60,720 nt of DNA, taken from Oscillospiraceae bacterium. Lineage in GTDB: Bacteria > Bacillota > Clostridia > Oscillospirales > Oscillospiraceae. The stretch is from assembly GCA_902784305.1 (NCBI GenBank), contig CACZUK010000014.1:1-60720 (forward strand), read 5' to 3'. Made by a program: the position numbers and the translations under genes. Shown here piece by piece: positions 58,779-60,720 of this stretch. A model generated the notes under the pieces. It had not been told where the DNA came from. It made no database searches and saw only the letters and a program-made list of their open reading frames with translations. Each line of letters starts with the position of its first letter. The stretch's first letter is position 1.

Positions 58779-60641
58779 TCAACTCTGCCCCTCTCCATGC
58801 TTCACAATGGCACGCGCCGCGGCGGCAATCTGCTCCGCGCTCAGACCCAGCAGCTCCCGCAGCTGCTTCACCGAGCCGTGGGGGATGAACTGGCTGCCGC
58901 AGTTCAGCAGCCGGAACGCGGAGAGCGCGAGGCCGTGCTCCGCGAAGTCCGCCGCCAGCACCTGTCCGGCGCAGCCCTGATTCGCCACCTCTTCCACCAC
59001 CAGCACCCGGCCCGTCTGCTCCGCCCAGCGGCGCACCGGCGCGGTCTCCAGAGGGCAGACCCGGTTGAGCTTCACCACCTGGGCGGAGATGCCCTGCTCC
59101 TCCAGCCGCTCGGCGGCCTGGAGCACAGGTCCGGTGAGGATTCCGTGGGTAATCAGGGTGATGTCCCTGCCCTCCCGCAGCAGCGTCACCGGTTCCACCT
59201 TGCAGTCGGCGTCATAGGACTCCTCCCCGCCCCGGGGATAGCGCACCGCCACAGGCGCCCGGCACACCTCCACCGCCCAGCGCAGCATGGTCCGCAGCTC
59301 CGCGAAGCTGGCCGGAGCCAGCACCATCATGCCCGGCACGGCGGAGAGCAGCGCCAGGTCGAAGACCCCCTGATGGGTCTCCCCGTCCGCGCCCACCAGT
59401 CCGGCCCGGTCCACGCCGAAGACCACATGGAGGCCGTCCAGCGCCACGTCGTGGAAGAGCATGTCAACACTGCGCTGCAAAAAGGTGGAATAGACCGCGA
59501 ACACCGGCACCGCGCCCTGCTTGGCCATTCCGCCGCACATGGACGCCGCGTGGCCCTCGGCAATGCCCACGTCAAAGGTGCGCTCCGGAAAGCGCAGGGC
59601 GAAGTCGCTCAGTCCCGTCCCCGGGACCATGGCAGCAGAAATTGCGCAGATTTTGCCGTTTTCCCGGGCCATTTCCAGCAAAGTTTCGCCAAACACCTGG
59701 GAAAAGTCCCGCGTCGGTGGACACAGAGGCTTTCCCGTCTTCAAGTCGAAGGGAGAGACACCGTGGAAAAAGTGCGGCTCCCGCTCCGCCGGGGGGTAAC
59801 CCTTTCCCTTTCGCGTGCGCACATGGACAACCACCGGGCCCTCCATGTCCCTGGCCCAGCGGAGAATCCGGGTCAGCTCCGCCAGATCGTGGCCGTCCAC
59901 AGGCCCAAGATAGCTGAAGCCCATGTCCTCGAACATGCTGCTGGGCAGCAGGGCCCCCTTGACCATCCTCTTGAGCCGAACCGTGGTATTGAAAAACTGC
60001 CTGCCGCCGGGCACGCGCTCGGAGGTCTCCTTGTAGCGCCGCTTCAGGGCTAGATAGCGGGGCCGCAGGTGGTGCTGCTCCAGCAGCCGGGCCATGCCGC
60101 CCACGTTCTTCTGGATGGACATGCCGTTGTCATTGATGATGACCACCAGCTTTTCCCCACTCTGTCCGGCGTTGCTCAGCCCCTCATAGGCGAGGCCGCC
60201 CGTCAGAGCGCCGTCTCCAATCAGCGCCGCCACCTGATACCGCTCTCCCAGCATCGACCTGGCCCGGGCCATGCCCAGCGCCACCGAGACGGAGTTGGAG
60301 GCGTGACCGGCCACAAAGGCGTCATGGACGCTCTCCCGGGGCTTCGGGAAGCCGGACATGCCTCCGAATTTGCGCAGCGTCCCCATGAGGTCCGCCCGCC
60401 CGGTCAGCATCTTGTGGCAGTAGCACTGATGGCCCACATCGAACACGATGCGATCCGCGGCGGTGTCGTAGACCCGGTGCAGCGCCACGGTCAGCTCCAC
60501 CACGCCCAGATTGGAGGCCAGATGCCCCCCGGTGGCGGCGACATCCTCAATCAGCTCCCGCCGCAGACGGCGGCAGAGCAGTCTGCCCTCCTCGTCGGTG
60601 AGCGCTGTCCAATTGATGCCCTCGTAATTCTCAGGACTCAT
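58779..60641 (-). CDS. dxs: 1-deoxy-D-xylulose-5-phosphate synthase
   Basis: A thiamine-diphosphate enzyme that condenses pyruvate and glyceraldehyde 3-phosphate, the first step of the MEP isoprenoid pathway. The 620-residue protein shows GHQCYCHK, the ThDP motif GDGALTGG through IINDN, and transketolase segments such as DVGIAEGHA and a GADGETHQG loop. The ATG follows GAGGGTATAGA. It leads into tlyA, nadK and argR, a typical clostridial cluster. The 79 bases upstream to the window edge hold no further feature I can name. Confidence 0.97.
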   Translation of the reverse strand: MSPENYEGINWTALTDEEGRLLCRRLRRELIEDVAATGGHLASNLGVVELTVALHRVYDTAADRIVFDVGHQCYCHKMLTGRADLMGTLRKFGGMSGFPKPRESVHDAFVAGHASNSVSVALGMARARSMLGERYQVAALIGDGALTGGLAYEGLSNAGQSGEKLVVIINDNGMSIQKNVGGMARLLEQHHLRPRYLALKRRYKETSERVPGGRQFFNTTVRLKRMVKGALLPSSMFEDMGFSYLGPVDGHDLAELTRILRWARDMEGPVVVHVRTRKGKGYPPAEREPHFFHGVSPFDLKTGKPLCPPTRDFSQVFGETLLEMARENGKICAISAAMVPGTGLSDFALRFPERTFDVGIAEGHAASMCGGMAKQGAVPVFAVYSTFLQRSVDMLFHDVALDGLHVVFGVDRAGLVGADGETHQGVFDLALLSAVPGMMVLAPASFAELRTMLRWAVEVCRAPVAVRYPRGGEESYDADCKVEPVTLLREGRDITLITHGILTGPVLQAAERLEEQGISAQVVKLNRVCPLETAPVRRWAEQTGRVLVVEEVANQGCAGQVLAADFAEHGLALSAFRLLNCGSQFIPHGSVKQLRELLGLSAEQIAAAARAIVKHGEGQS

Positions 60642-60720
60642 TCTATACCCTCGTTTCTCTCTGTCTCCCGCCTTCCGCGAAAGCGAGGCAGCTGTATTAG
60701 CAGCAAAAACCGCATTAAAA

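Overview
The window looks like chromosomal sequence from a spore-forming, GC-rich member of the class Clostridia, most likely an Oscillospiraceae/Ruminococcaceae-type gut bacterium. The evidence is Gram-positive: strong AGGAGG-type ribosome binding sites, a T-box leader before tyrS, a Firmicutes-type LexA box at recN, the germination gene ypeB behind a sigma-G-like promoter, the gene order dnaG-rpoD, and the classic clostridial run dxs-tlyA-nadK-argR-recN. I found 46 protein genes (one broken), one T-box, one orphan RNA candidate, one long structured leader, one MITE-like repeat and one degenerate tandem repeat. No rRNA, tRNA, CRISPR array, prophage or transposase was seen. The species call is inference.

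Layout from left to right. 1-375 carries no gene. 376-7018 holds panE, ypeB, the M16 peptidase-like pair yfmF/yfmH with lgt, and a small membrane protein. 7124-19656 is leftward: ftsK/spoIIIE, and a long run ddl-murF-ABC-F-ydcF-prfA-tsaC2/sua5-coaE-M18 aminopeptidase led by a promoter before ddl. 20224-27813 is a leftward signalling island: a REC/degenerate-GGDEF/EAL regulator, a free HPt protein, an amino-acid-permease/histidine-kinase/double-receiver fusion, and a soluble PAS hybrid kinase. Together these are the parts of a complete phosphorelay ending in cyclic-di-GMP turnover. 28115-28465 is a promoter- and terminator-bounded transcription unit with no recognised product.

28576-39708 is leftward: a DnaQ/BRCT exonuclease, pfkA, an Ig-like/BIG2 surface protein with the CCA-adding enzyme, a HAD phosphatase with an HPr-like protein lacking Ser46, a polar amino-acid ABC transporter, and rpiB with an orphan binding protein. 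39941-45726 is rightward: a fructokinase/amylosucrase pair with a LacI-type operator and strongly biased codons, a hydrolase, an AAA/CYTH protein and a PAP2 phosphatase. 45809-60641 is leftward again: a frameshifted metallo-beta-lactamase-fold gene, galE, dnaG-rpoD, mgtE with a roughly 280-nt structured leader, T-box-controlled tyrS, and recN-argR-nadK-tlyA-dxs.

Most of the window is housekeeping. The parts most worth attention are the permease-kinase phosphorelay, the orphan RNA at 28.1-28.4 kb, the mgtE leader, and the repeated copies of a gene's 3' end at 20.0-20.2 kb.
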